DNA of 64,000 nucleotides from Microcella alkaliphila (GCF_002355395.1 NZ_AP017315.1:1860001-1924000); one strand, 5' to 3'. Positions 43,582 through 52,183 are shown, counted from the first letter of the stretch. Made by a program: numbers and translations. The notes: a model not told the origin generated them from the sequence alone.

Positions 43582-43677
43582 TCTCAGGAACAGCGGACAG
43601 GCGATCGGGGGATCGCCGGGGGGCCGCAACCGTGACAGGGGTTTTCGACCGTTCGGGTCGGACGAAAGCTCCTGAGA
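43582..43677 (+). ncRNA. Candidate structured leader RNA (three-way junction)
   Basis: The 396-bp gap between 43409 and 43804 has no gene but contains ordered complementarity. P1: TCTCAGGA (43582-43589) with TCCTGAGA (43670-43677). Inside, P2: GCGG/CCGC (43593-43596, 43624-43627) enclosing GGCGATC-GGGG-GATCGCC (43600-43617), and P3: CGACC/GGTCG (43646-43660), extendable by two pairs. An intrinsic terminator follows six bases later on the plus strand. This is the order expected for a riboswitch-type aptamer with a terminator, or for a small RNA. It does not match any riboswitch consensus I can recall. The plus orientation rests on the T-rich tail of the terminator. Confidence 0.5.
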
Positions 43678-43682
43678 CACAT

Positions 43683-43733
43683 CGGCCGTTCCTGGCCTCT
43701 TCGGGTGGGGCCAGGAACGGCCGCTTCTCTTTC
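43683..43733 (+). terminator. Strong intrinsic terminator upstream of the signalling cluster
   Basis: CGGCCGTTCCTGGCC (43683-43697) pairs perfectly with GGCCAGGAACGGCCG (43709-43723) around an 11-nt loop, and is followed by CTTCTCTTTC. No plus-strand protein gene lies upstream to be terminated, so it must end a non-coding transcript or attenuate the leader of the gene at 43805. Confidence 0.8.
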
Positions 43734-43804
43734 ACGGCCGCGCACTCGCGGTACCGTGAGCCACGGACGTAGCCGAACCGCTACCGGCGGAAGGACCCCC
43801 ACCG

Positions 43805-45214
43805 ATGTCGAGCCTGAGCGCACGCGCGGCTTTCGGTGGTGCCTGGTCGACGCACTGGACGATCTGGGCCGGCCTCTACCCGGTCACGCTGCCGTTCGTC
43901 GTCTACCGCGACCAGGCGCTTCGCCCCGACAGCGTGTGGTGGAGCGTCGGCTCGGCGACGGTGCAGCACATCGCGGTCGGTCTCGTGGTGGTGGGCGTCG
44001 GCGCGATTCTCCGCCGCAGGCGCAGCATCCTCCCCGTGGGCGTCGTGGCCACTCTGTGGATCCTCGCGTGCGTCGTCCGTGCGGCCGTCGCCTACGCCGT
44101 GACCGCGGTCGGGTACGCCGAACAGTCGTCTCTGATCATCGACACGCTGATTTGGCTCGGCATCAGTGCGCTCTGGGTGCCGGTGACAGTGTTCGCGGTC
44201 GCGCAGCTCGACCAGCGACGCCTGTTGCTCGCGGCACGCGACATCACGACGGATGCTCTGCTCAGCGAACGCGCGGAGGGCGAGGAGACCTCGCAGCAAC
44301 TGCAGGCGCGACTGCTGGCGACCGTGACAGCCCAGCTCACGCCGGTGCTCGCTGACCTCCAAGCGAGCCTCAACGCCGCCCGACGCCGCATCACCGGGTC
44401 GACGGCGGCCGAATTGAGCATGCGAATCTCGCGCGTGCACGACGAGACGGCGGAGCTCGTCGAGGGGGAAGACACCCCCGACCCGTCGCCGGCACTGCTG
44501 GAGCGCGCAGAACGGGTCACCTTCCGCCGCGCCTTCGAGATCACCACCGTGCCGCCGGCGCGCATGGCCGCGCTCGTCACCCTGGCGACGCTCGTCGGAG
44601 TCATCCCCGACACCGTGCGCATTTACGAGCCGATCGTGCCGTTGCAGGTCGCACTCGCGGTGACCGCTTCAGGCATCCTGCTGGCTGCGCTCCCCGCGCT
44701 GTTTGCCGAGCGCGCCTCTCGAGGCAAGCGGATGACCCACCTCCGGGCGACGGTGATTCTGCAGGCGGTGGCCGTCGCTGCTGCGGCCGTGATCCTCGCA
44801 GTGATTCCGCCCAGCGTGTGGTCGTCGGCACAGTGGCCGGTTGTCCCCCTCACCCTGCTGGCTCTCGCGCTCGCTCACACCCTGTATTCGGTCGCCTTCA
44901 TTGTCGCTGACGCGAACGCCGACGACAGTGCAGCCCTGCGCGCGGCGAGCGCCGAACTCGACGCGGTGCGCGGACAAAGGGCGGAACGCTCGCGGCTGGC
45001 GCGAGAGCGCATGGCGCAGCTCATGCACGGGCCCATCCAGGGACGCCTCGCCGCCTGCGTCATGGCACTGAACTTCCATGCGGAGATGGTGAACAGCGAC
45101 CCGGCGCGGGCGGAGGCCACGCTCGACGCCGTGCTCGAACACCTGCAAGCCGTGACCGGAGAGCTTCAACGACTGGGCGCCGAGGCCGGGCTGGGCGACG
45201 TGCGCCACCCCTGA
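43805..45214 (+). CDS. Membrane sensor protein with histidine-kinase-like DHp helix but no ATPase domain
   Basis: 469 aa. Four hydrophobic helices at about 20-130, a long helical cytoplasmic region, a second group of helices at about 250-360, and a C-terminal coiled coil. The latter holds ERMAQLMHGPIQGRLAACVM, which looks like a HisKA_3-type phosphoacceptor helix with His408. The protein stops about 60 residues later, so no N, G1 or G2 boxes of a catalytic domain are present. It could be phosphorylated by the hybrid kinase encoded two genes downstream. Ribosome site CGGAAGGA. Confidence 0.75.
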   Translation: MSSLSARAAFGGAWSTHWTIWAGLYPVTLPFVVYRDQALRPDSVWWSVGSATVQHIAVGLVVVGVGAILRRRRSILPVGVVATLWILACVVRAAVAYAVTAVGYAEQSSLIIDTLIWLGISALWVPVTVFAVAQLDQRRLLLAARDITTDALLSERAEGEETSQQLQARLLATVTAQLTPVLADLQASLNAARRRITGSTAAELSMRISRVHDETAELVEGEDTPDPSPALLERAERVTFRRAFEITTVPPARMAALVTLATLVGVIPDTVRIYEPIVPLQVALAVTASGILLAALPALFAERASRGKRMTHLRATVILQAVAVAAAAVILAVIPPSVWSSAQWPVVPLTLLALALAHTLYSVAFIVADANADDSAALRAASAELDAVRGQRAERSRLARERMAQLMHGPIQGRLAACVMALNFHAEMVNSDPARAEATLDAVLEHLQAVTGELQRLGAEAGLGDVRHP

Positions 45215-45268
45215 TCGGGGGGGCGCAGTTTCGGCCGCCTGTCCGGTGCGCTACGTCCGGGCCGCGCC

Positions 45269-45274
45269 TACACT
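45269..45274 (+). promoter_or_regulatory. -10 box for leaderless receiver gene
   Basis: TACACT, six bases before the ATG at 45281; gives the three downstream signalling genes their own promoter. Confidence 0.5.
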
Positions 45275-45280
45275 GGCACC

Positions 45281-45667
45281 ATGGCTGCACCCGACCGGCC
45301 CGCCACCGTGGTCGTCGCCGATGACGACGATCTGGTGCGTACCGTGTTGCGGATGGCGCTGTCGTCGATGTCGCTCACCGTCCGCGAGGCGGCCGACTCG
45401 CGCGCTCTCGCCGCCGCCGTCGACGACGGCGCCGTCGACCTCACCATTCTCGACATTTCGATCCCAGGGCCGGGACTCGCGGCGAACGTTGCACTCGTGC
45501 GGGAGGCGGCGCCAGACGCGCGCATCCTGATCCTCAGCGGCGATACCGAAGTACCCGCGAGCGAGGCGCCCCTCATCGACGACTTCGCCCGCAAGCCGAT
45601 AGACCTCGACGAACTACGGAGTCGAGTCAGCCACCTGCTCGGCACTCCGTCGGCGAGCACCCCATGA
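45281..45667 (+). CDS. Stand-alone receiver-domain protein
   Basis: 128 aa, a single CheY-like receiver: acidic cluster VVADDDD (14-17), phosphoacceptor Asp58 in LTILDISIPG, and the conserved Lys in DFARKPIDLDEL. No output domain. Its stop overlaps the hybrid kinase start by four bases, so it probably shuttles phosphate or tunes that kinase. First gene of the operon 45281-48605. Confidence 0.9.
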   Translation: MAAPDRPATVVVADDDDLVRTVLRMALSSMSLTVREAADSRALAAAVDDGAVDLTILDISIPGPGLAANVALVREAAPDARILILSGDTEVPASEAPLIDDFARKPIDLDELRSRVSHLLGTPSASTP

Positions 45668-47958
45668 GTGCGAACGAGTCGCCGGACGGTCCAGAACTGC
45701 TGCGAATCGCCGGAACAATGGCCCGTTTCGGAGGGTGGTCCGTCGATGCGCGGACCCACCAATTGGAGCTGAGCGCCGAAGCGAGGGCGATACTCGCCCT
45801 GCCTCCGAGCGGACCGCTCGACCTCGCGACGGTCTTCACTTTGCATCCCGAGGAGTGGCGCCCGGTCGTTGCTGCTCACCTCGAACGGTGCCTCACTGCT
45901 GGTGAACCTTTCGACATCGAGTCCCCTATGCGCACCACCGACGGGGAGCTCTTGACGATTCGTACGATCGGCGAAGCAGCCCGGGGGGCCGACGGAAGCA
46001 TCGAACGCGCCCATGGCGCTGTGTGGGACATCACGGCGACCGCGGAGCAACGAGAGCGCACTCGAGCGCTCGAGGCGCGACTGGAAGCAACGCTGAACAC
46101 CATTACCGACGGGATGCTCTTCATCGATCACGAGGGACGATTCACCTTCGTCAACGATGACGGCGCCCGCATGCTGCAGTCTTCTGTCGAATCGCTCGAG
46201 GGGGTCAGGGTGCTCGACGCGTTTCCGGAGGCGGCCGGCACGAGCTTTCTCGCGGCCCTGGAGACGTCGTTGACGCGCCGCGAACGCACAATCACCCGCA
46301 ACTATTACCCGCCACTTGATGCGATCTTCGAGGCGACCATCTACCCCTCCGATAACGGCGTTGCGGTCTACCTGAAGGATGTGACCGAAGAGGAGCGACT
46401 TCGCGACGAACGCGAGGAGTCGGCGCGGCGGCTAGCCGAACAGGCCGCGCTCATCGAGGCCGCCAAGGACGCCATGATCGTCCGCGATCTTGACGGTCAC
46501 ATCACCTACTGGAACCGCGCGGCCGCGGCGCTCTACGGCTGGTCGGCAACGGAGGCCATCGGCCGGGCTGAGCACGAGCTGCTGTACGACGACACCGCCG
46601 CCTACGATGACGCGGTCGCTCACACACTGCGCGACGACTATTGGAGTGGCGAGCTCGACCAGCGGACGCGATCGGGCCGCGCCCTGGTCGCCGAGTGCCG
46701 CTGGCAGTTGCTCCGCGACGGCTCGGGCGCCCCCGAGTCGATCTTCGCGGTCGTCAGCGACATCACCGCCGAGAAGAAGGCTCAGGAGGCTCGCTTGCGC
46801 GCCCAACGCATGGAAAGCCTCGGCACCCTCACTGGGGGCATCGCCCACGACCTCAACAACGTGCTGACGCCGATTCTCATGTCGGTGCAGCTTCTCGAGC
46901 AGGGAGAAGACAACCCGGGTCGTCGGGAGATCCTGAAAACCATGGAGGGCGCCGTCAAGCGCGGCGCCGACATGATTCGCCAGGTGCTGTCGTTCGCCCG
47001 CGGGGTCGAAGGACGCCGCGTCGAGGTCGATGTCGTCCGTCTCGTCGACGACGTCGTGGCGTACGCCCAAGATGTCCTGCCGGAGAGCGTGCACCTCGAT
47101 CTCGTGCTCGACACGAGTCTGCCCGCGACGAGCGGCGACCCGACCCAGCTGCTACAGATTCTCGTGAACCTCGTGACGAATGCGCGTGATGCCATGCCGA
47201 GCGGCGGCACACTGCGCATCCGCAGTTCGGAACTGGTCTTGGAGGATACGTACTCCTCCGTCAGCCACCTCGCCATGCCGGGGCGCTACGTGGCGATCGA
47301 CGTGGAGGATTCCGGTCACGGCATGAGCCCCGAGGTCGCGGAGAAGATCTTTGAACCATTCTTCACGACGAAGGACATCGGCAAGGGGACGGGGCTCGGG
47401 CTCGCCACGTCACTCGCAATCGTGCGTAGCCACGGCGGCTTCATGCAGGTCTACAGCGAGCTGGGGCGCGGAACCCGCTTCACGGTCGGCTTGCCCGTGT
47501 CGTCGTCTCCGCGCGCCGACAGCCCCGCGGCCGCACGCCCCGAGGCGCTACTCCCGCGCGGACACGGGGAGCGCATCCTCGTCGTCGACGACGAGTCGAC
47601 CATTCTGCAGATCACGTGCCAGACGCTGGAGCTCCACGGCTACCGAACCCTGCGGGCCGCGAACGGGCGCGAAGCGATCGACGTCATCGCCAGCAGTAAC
47701 GAGCCCGTCGACCTCGTGCTCACCGACATGATGATGCCCGTCATGGATGGCGCTGCGCTGTCGGCGCACCTCGAAGAGGAGCACCCGGAGATTCCGGTCA
47801 TCGCGGCGAGCGGGCTCAATTCGAACGGCGGTGTTGCGCGCGCGGTCGGAATGGGCGTGTCGAGGTTCCTGCCGAAGCCGTACACGACGAACATGCTGCT
47901 CACCACGGTGCGGGACACGCTGCTCGAACACCGTGTCGACGGTATGGTGACGGAATGA
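45664..47958 (+). CDS. Triple-PAS hybrid sensor histidine kinase
   Basis: 764 aa, no transmembrane segment, so a cytoplasmic sensor. Three PAS domains in a row (about 15-130, 138-250 and 268-385; the third has ITYWNRAAAALYGWSATEAIGR). HisKA with GGIAHDLNNVLTPIL (His395). HATPase_c with NARDAMPSGG, DSGHGM and GKGTGLGLA. A C-terminal receiver starts ILVVDDEST with phosphoacceptor Asp688 in LTDMMMPVMDG and ends FLPKPYTTNML. PAS domains may bind haem, flavin or small ligands; none is evident. Overlaps both neighbours by four bases. Confidence 0.95.
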   Translation: MSANESPDGPELLRIAGTMARFGGWSVDARTHQLELSAEARAILALPPSGPLDLATVFTLHPEEWRPVVAAHLERCLTAGEPFDIESPMRTTDGELLTIRTIGEAARGADGSIERAHGAVWDITATAEQRERTRALEARLEATLNTITDGMLFIDHEGRFTFVNDDGARMLQSSVESLEGVRVLDAFPEAAGTSFLAALETSLTRRERTITRNYYPPLDAIFEATIYPSDNGVAVYLKDVTEEERLRDEREESARRLAEQAALIEAAKDAMIVRDLDGHITYWNRAAAALYGWSATEAIGRAEHELLYDDTAAYDDAVAHTLRDDYWSGELDQRTRSGRALVAECRWQLLRDGSGAPESIFAVVSDITAEKKAQEARLRAQRMESLGTLTGGIAHDLNNVLTPILMSVQLLEQGEDNPGRREILKTMEGAVKRGADMIRQVLSFARGVEGRRVEVDVVRLVDDVVAYAQDVLPESVHLDLVLDTSLPATSGDPTQLLQILVNLVTNARDAMPSGGTLRIRSSELVLEDTYSSVSHLAMPGRYVAIDVEDSGHGMSPEVAEKIFEPFFTTKDIGKGTGLGLATSLAIVRSHGGFMQVYSELGRGTRFTVGLPVSSSPRADSPAAARPEALLPRGHGERILVVDDESTILQITCQTLELHGYRTLRAANGREAIDVIASSNEPVDLVLTDMMMPVMDGAALSAHLEEEHPEIPVIAASGLNSNGGVARAVGMGVSRFLPKPYTTNMLLTTVRDTLLEHRVDGMVTE

Positions 47959-48605
47959 GCGCCCCCGAGGCCCGACACTTGCGCGTCGTCGTCGCGGATG
48001 ACGACGCCTTCACCATTTCGCTCGTGGCCGGCGCGCTCGAATCCTCCGGATACGCCGTGACCACGGCGACCACCGTGGAGGAGGCGTTTCACCACGTCGC
48101 GACGGGCGAACCGCACGCGCTGGTGTCAGACCTCAACTTCGGCACGACGCGGACGGGTGCCGACCTCTTGGCGAAGGTCGCCCACGAGTTTCCGTGGATC
48201 GGGCTGGTGGTGCTGACCTCGCACCGCTCCCCCGAATTGGCCGTGCCGAATCCGCAACTCATCCCCGACTCTGTGGTGTACCTGGTGAAGTCGAAGCTCG
48301 GCGCGATCGGCGAACTGCGCGGAGCCGTCGAACGCGCGATCAGCGGCGCCACGAGCGACGGGGAGCCTGCGGTTGACGACGAAGGAATTCCCGTCGTCAC
48401 CGCCGCCCAGGCGGAGGTACTGCGCATGCTTGCGGAAGGCGCGTCGACGAAAGCATTGGCTGATCACCGCGGAACGTCGGTACGCGCAGTCGAGACGATG
48501 TTGCATCGACTGTTCGACGCCCTCGGAATCGACACGAGCGACGCCGCCAACCCGCGTGTTGCCGCCGTGCGGATGTGGCAACGCGGCGAGATTCGCGTGC
48601 GCTAG
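47955..48605 (+). CDS. Response regulator, receiver plus LuxR-like HTH
   Basis: 216 aa. Receiver with VVVADDDAFTISLV, phosphoacceptor Asp59 in LVSDLNFG, and VYLVKSKLG at the end. The C-terminus (about 148-205: VVTAAQAEVLRMLAEGAS, then LADHRGTSVRAVETMLHRLFDALG) is a LuxR-type DNA-binding domain. Similar in form to the regulator at 24086. Last gene of the operon and the likely output of the hybrid kinase. A convergent terminator follows. Confidence 0.92.
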   Translation: MSAPEARHLRVVVADDDAFTISLVAGALESSGYAVTTATTVEEAFHHVATGEPHALVSDLNFGTTRTGADLLAKVAHEFPWIGLVVLTSHRSPELAVPNPQLIPDSVVYLVKSKLGAIGELRGAVERAISGATSDGEPAVDDEGIPVVTAAQAEVLRMLAEGASTKALADHRGTSVRAVETMLHRLFDALGIDTSDAANPRVAAVRMWQRGEIRVR

Positions 48606-48611
48606 AGACGG

Positions 48612-48653
48612 CACGCTGCCCCGCACCGTTCGGGTCAGCGCGGGGCAAGCGTG
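48612..48653. terminator. Convergent hairpin between response regulator and ssb
   Basis: CACGC-TGCCCCGC pairs with GCGGGGCA-GCGTG (one bulged A), a 13-bp stem with a 15-nt loop. Placed between two converging genes, it can serve both directions. Confidence 0.65.
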
Positions 48654-48664
48654 GGCGGCCGCCG

Positions 48665-49144
48665 TTAGAACGGCGCGACGGCCTCGGTCTCTGCCGCAAC
48701 CGGCTCGGGCGCGGACTGCGTCTCTGCGCCGGTCGGCTGCACGGCGGCGGGTGCACCCTCACCCTCGGCGGACGTCGTCGACGCCGCCTTTACGGTGCGG
48801 GTGAACGTCGAGCGGCCGAAAGTGAGGTCGTGGCCCACCGTGTCGGCGTCGATCTCGATCGTCGTTCCCTTGTTCGTGTCGCTCTGCCAGTCGCGCTGGC
48901 GGACGCGGCCGGCCACGACGACGCGCTCGCCCTTTCGCACGCTCGATGCCACGTGCATCCCGAGTTGACGGAAAGCGGTCACGGTGTACCAGTTGGTGTC
49001 GCCGTCGATCCACGCGTTCTGGCTGCGATCGAAGCGGCGCTGGTTGGACGCGAGCCGGAACGAGGTGATGGTGAGGCCGTTCTGGGTCGTGATGTGGCGC
49101 GGCTCAGTGGCGACGAGCCCCGTCACGGTGATGGTGTCGGTCAT
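48665..49144 (-). CDS. ssb: Single-stranded DNA-binding protein
   Basis: 159 aa. OB-fold at residues 1-112: ITVTGLVATEPRHI, then TSFRLASNQRRFD, and NWYTVTAFRQLGMHVASSVRKGERVVVAGRVRQRDW. An Ala/Glu/Pro-rich tail ends in APF rather than the usual acidic DDDIPF, so partner-protein docking may be weaker. In actinobacteria a second SSB (SsbB-type) often has a shortened or altered tail, which suggests this is a paralogue, not the essential replication SSB next to rpsF. Confidence 0.92.
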   Translation of the reverse strand: MTDTITVTGLVATEPRHITTQNGLTITSFRLASNQRRFDRSQNAWIDGDTNWYTVTAFRQLGMHVASSVRKGERVVVAGRVRQRDWQSDTNKGTTIEIDADTVGHDLTFGRSTFTRTVKAASTTSAEGEGAPAAVQPTGAETQSAPEPVAAETEAVAPF

Positions 49145-49312
49145 GGTGTCCTCCTCATGGGTGTGTGGGTGGACGCCGGACGGTTCGTGCCGGGAACGCC
49201 CGGCGTCCGCGCACAGTGTCGGCGCGCACCACAGTGCGGCGGCGGCACAAGCCGCGAAGTGTCGAAGCCGCGACGCGGCCGCCGCGTGGGGAGGAGGGAC
49301 GCCGGAAAGCGC

Positions 49313-49525
49313 CTAGTGTTCGCGGAACTCAGGCCGATCGGCGCCGGGACCGAGCGAGGCGGTCAACGCGCCCTTCGCCGCATCCAAGGAGTCGAACGGG
49401 CCGCGGAGCTCATCTTTGCCGGCAACACGGATCGAGAATTCGTCGCCGTGCCGCAGAATCGATCCGACGGTGCCCGCCGAGCCGGTCGCGACCCAGCTCT
49501 GGTCGTAGACGGTGTGGTTAGTCAT
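49313..49525 (-). CDS. Small conserved hypothetical protein
   Basis: 70 aa, acidic C-terminus. It opens NHTVYDQSWVATGSAGTVGSIL and contains GKDELRGPFDSLDAAKGALTASLG, resembling a small beta-beta-alpha module. An AGGAGC ribosome site precedes the ATG. No known function; no Cys and no membrane segment. The 168 bp between it and ssb hold no clear gene. Confidence 0.7.
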   Translation of the reverse strand: MTNHTVYDQSWVATGSAGTVGSILRHGDEFSIRVAGKDELRGPFDSLDAAKGALTASLGPGADRPEFREH

Positions 49526-49607
49526 CGGTGCTCCTTACTCGTCACGCAGGGACGTACTCGGTGCACTCATCGACGGTACTCCTCCGGCGCCGAGGCCGGT
49601 AGGGGCG

Positions 49608-50135
49608 TCAGCGGGAGCGAAGGTAAGGAGCGTACGACTGACGCACCTTGTTGACCTTCGGAAGAGCGACCGCCAGGCAGTAGCCCTGGCCAGGGTTCTT
49701 CGCGAAGAAGTCCTGGTGATACTCCTCCGCGTCGTACCAGTAGCCGAGCGGAGACAGCTCGGTCACGATCCCGCCGCCCCAGGTGTCGTCGGCGCGCGCG
49801 ATCGCCGACTCGAACAGCGCACGCTCCTCGTCGTCGGCGTAGAACATCGCCGAGCGGTACTGCGTGCCGATGTCGGCCCCCTGACGGTTCAGCTGCCGCG
49901 GGTCGTGCAGGGTGAAGAAAACATCCAGGATGACGTCGGCGGGAATGATCTCCGGATCGAACACGACCTTCACGGCCTCCGCGTGCCCGGTTGTGCCCGT
50001 GCAGACCTGCTCGTAGCTCGGATTCGGCAGGCTTCCGCCGGTGTAACCAGAGATCACATCCTCGACTCCGTCGAGCACGCGGTAGACCGCATCCAGGCAC
50101 CAGAAGCAACCGCCGGCGAGGTGAAAGGTACGCAT
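49608..50135 (-). CDS. msrA: Peptide methionine sulfoxide reductase A
   Basis: 175 aa. The active-site motif GGCFWCLDAVYRVLDGV contains the catalytic Cys. GYTGGSLPNPSYEQVCTGTTGHAEAVKV, then FFTLHDPRQLNRQGADIGTQYRS, and the C-terminal resolving Cys in GQGYC are all present. It reduces the S-epimer of methionine sulfoxide in oxidised proteins using thioredoxin. The ATG at 50135 is chosen because the family begins with (M)xTxxxAGGCFWC; a TTG lies seven codons upstream. Confidence 0.96.
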   Translation of the reverse strand: MRTFHLAGGCFWCLDAVYRVLDGVEDVISGYTGGSLPNPSYEQVCTGTTGHAEAVKVVFDPEIIPADVILDVFFTLHDPRQLNRQGADIGTQYRSAMFYADDEERALFESAIARADDTWGGGIVTELSPLGYWYDAEEYHQDFFAKNPGQGYCLAVALPKVNKVRQSYAPYLRSR

Positions 50136-50159
50136 GCGCTCATGGTACGCAGGCAAAGC

Positions 50160-50165
50160 TAGAGT
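50160..50165 (+). promoter_or_regulatory. -10 box for leaderless aldo/keto reductase gene
   Basis: TAGAGT, six bases before the ATG at 50172. Confidence 0.5.
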
Positions 50166-50171
50166 GACGCC

Positions 50172-51179
50172 ATGAGCTACGTCGCCGCCCCCGATCGCTA
50201 CAGCCGCCTCGACTACGCCCGGTGCGGGGTCAGCGGTCTGAAGCTCCCCCGCATCTCACTCGGACTGTGGAACAACTTCGGCGATGACCGGTCGCTCGAG
50301 ACGCAACGGGCGATCATCCGGCGCGCGTTCGATCGCGGTGTGACGCACATCGACCTCGCCAACAACTACGGCCCGCCGGCGGGCAGTGCCGAGATCAACT
50401 TCGGCCGCATCCTGCGCGACGACCTCGCGCAGCACCGCGATGAGCTCGTCATCTCGACGAAGGCGGGCTACTACATGTGGGAGGGACCGTACGGCGAGTG
50501 GGGCTCGCGCAAGTACATGCTCTCCTCGCTCGATCAGAGCCTCCAGCGCATGCAGCTCGACTACGTCGACATCTTCTACTCCCACCGCCCCGACCCCGAG
50601 ACGCCGATCGAGGAGACCATGGGCGCGCTCGCGAGTGCCGTGCAGAGCGGCAAGGCGCTGTACGCGGGCATCTCGAACTACTCGGCCGACCAGACGCGCG
50701 AGGCCTACGACGTGGCGCTCGACCTGGGGCTCCGACTCGTCATTCACCAGCCGCGATACAACATGTTCGATCGCTGGGTCGAAGATGGTCTGCTCGACGC
50801 CCTCAGCGACACCGGGATGGGCTCGATCGTCTTCTCGCCGCTCGCGCAGGGCCTGTTGACGAACCGCTACCTGAACGGCGTGCCCGACGGATCGCGCGCC
50901 GCAGAGGGTCGCTGGATCACCCCCGATCACATCGACGACACCTACCTCGAGCGCGCCCGCGCCCTGCAGCAGATCGCCACGGACCGCGGCCAGAGCCTCG
51001 CTCAGCTCGCGTTGCAGTGGGTGCTGCGACACCCGCAGGTGACGAGCGCCCTCATCGGCGCATCGAGCGTCGCACAGTTGGACGACAACCTGGATGCACT
51101 GGCGAGCGCGCCGCTCGACGACGACACGCTCGCCCTGATCGAGACGCACGCGGTTCACGGCACTGGGTCCCGGCGCTAG
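50172..51179 (+). CDS. Aldo/keto reductase (YghZ/Kv-beta-like)
   Basis: 335 aa TIM barrel. The tetrad is recognisable: Asp in GVTHIDLANNYG, Tyr of the same motif, Lys in VISTKAGYYMW and His in DIFYSHRPDPETP. C-terminal NADP-binding SALIGASSVAQLDDNL. Closest to the L-glyceraldehyde-3-phosphate reductase YghZ group, which detoxifies aldehydes. The next gene starts at the base immediately after its stop codon. Confidence 0.94.
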   Translation: MSYVAAPDRYSRLDYARCGVSGLKLPRISLGLWNNFGDDRSLETQRAIIRRAFDRGVTHIDLANNYGPPAGSAEINFGRILRDDLAQHRDELVISTKAGYYMWEGPYGEWGSRKYMLSSLDQSLQRMQLDYVDIFYSHRPDPETPIEETMGALASAVQSGKALYAGISNYSADQTREAYDVALDLGLRLVIHQPRYNMFDRWVEDGLLDALSDTGMGSIVFSPLAQGLLTNRYLNGVPDGSRAAEGRWITPDHIDDTYLERARALQQIATDRGQSLAQLALQWVLRHPQVTSALIGASSVAQLDDNLDALASAPLDDDTLALIETHAVHGTGSRR

Positions 51180-52157
51180 GTGGGATACGTCTACGCCCTG
51201 ATCGCCGCTGTGCTGTTCGGGGCAAACGGGAGCGTCACGAAGCTGACGATGGAGGCAGGTCTCAGCCCCGCGCAGGTCACGCAGTTTCGCCTGATCGGCA
51301 CGGCGCTCATCGCCGGCGCTGTGCTGTTCCTCATTGAGCGTCGGGCGTTTCGGGTTCCTCGTCGGCAGTGGCCGGTACTGATCGTGCTCGGCGTGGTTGG
51401 CGTCGCCCTGCTGCAGGCCACCTACGCCGCCGCCGTTCAACTCTTGCCGGTGGGCATCGCCCTGTTGCTCGAGTACCTCGCCGTGCTCTTCGTCGCGCTG
51501 GTGGCCTTCTTCATCTTCCGCGAGCCGGTCAAGGCGCGACTGTGGGTCGCGATCGGCTTCGTGCTGGTGGGGCTCGCCGTCGTCGCGCAGATCTGGTCGA
51601 GCACGTTGAACGTCGTGGGCGTTCTGCTCGCGCTCGCGGCGGCCGTCTGCCTCGCCACCTACTTCCTCGTCGGTGAGCGTCAGGTCGCGACAACCTCGCC
51701 GCTGGCGGTGTCGTTCTGGACGATGCTCATCGCCGCCGTCTTTTGGGCCTTCGTCAGTGGATGGTGGGAACTCGAACCCGGCGTCTTCGTCACCCCGGTC
51801 GAGGTCGGTGGAGTGCTCGGTGAGCTCAGCGTGCCGATGCTGATTCCGCTGTTGTGGAACGTCGTGCTCGGCTCGTTCGCCCCCTTCCTGCTGAGCCTCG
51901 CCGCCCTGCGCCACCTGCCCGCGACGGCGGCCGGGATCGTCGCCTCGAGCGAGGTCATCTTCGCCTTCGCCGTCGCCTGGGTGTGGCTCGGCGAAACGCT
52001 CGCGCTCGTGCAGGTTCTCGGGGCGGCGATCGTGCTCGTCGGCATTGTGCTCGCCCAGACCGCGCGCGTCGGAAAGCGTCCGGTCGTAGACGCCGACCTG
52101 GCGCTCGATACCGGTCCGATCACGACTATCCACACCCGCGAGGCCTCCCGCGAATGA
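51180..52157 (+). CDS. EamA/DMT-family transporter (RhaT/YdcZ-like)
   Basis: 325 aa, ten transmembrane helices in two EamA repeats. The opening YVYALIAAVLFGANGSVTKL and the second-repeat ATAAGIVASSEVIFAFAVAWVWLGE are typical of drug/metabolite transporters. Substrate unknown. The GTG start directly follows the aldo/keto reductase stop without any gap, so the two are probably co-translated. Confidence 0.9.
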   Translation: MGYVYALIAAVLFGANGSVTKLTMEAGLSPAQVTQFRLIGTALIAGAVLFLIERRAFRVPRRQWPVLIVLGVVGVALLQATYAAAVQLLPVGIALLLEYLAVLFVALVAFFIFREPVKARLWVAIGFVLVGLAVVAQIWSSTLNVVGVLLALAAAVCLATYFLVGERQVATTSPLAVSFWTMLIAAVFWAFVSGWWELEPGVFVTPVEVGGVLGELSVPMLIPLLWNVVLGSFAPFLLSLAALRHLPATAAGIVASSEVIFAFAVAWVWLGETLALVQVLGAAIVLVGIVLAQTARVGKRPVVDADLALDTGPITTIHTREASRE

Positions 52158-52171
52158 GCCCTGAGCGGGAG

Positions 52172-52177
52172 TAGCCT
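52172..52177 (+). promoter_or_regulatory. -10 box for leaderless gene at 52184
   Basis: TAGCCT, six bases before the ATG at 52184. Confidence 0.55.
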
Positions 52178-52183
52178 GACCCC

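Noticed and set aside
43630-43680. Resemblance to a c-di-GMP-I riboswitch (CAGGGG...GGACGAAAGCTCC)
   Set aside because: The GAAA tetraloop, the receptor and the conserved GACGCAAAGCC core are missing; only the order of short G/C blocks is similar.
50256-52133. A 625-codon minus-strand frame across the aldo/keto reductase and EamA genes
   Set aside because: Composition is typical of antisense frames in GC-rich DNA, and both sense genes are unambiguous.
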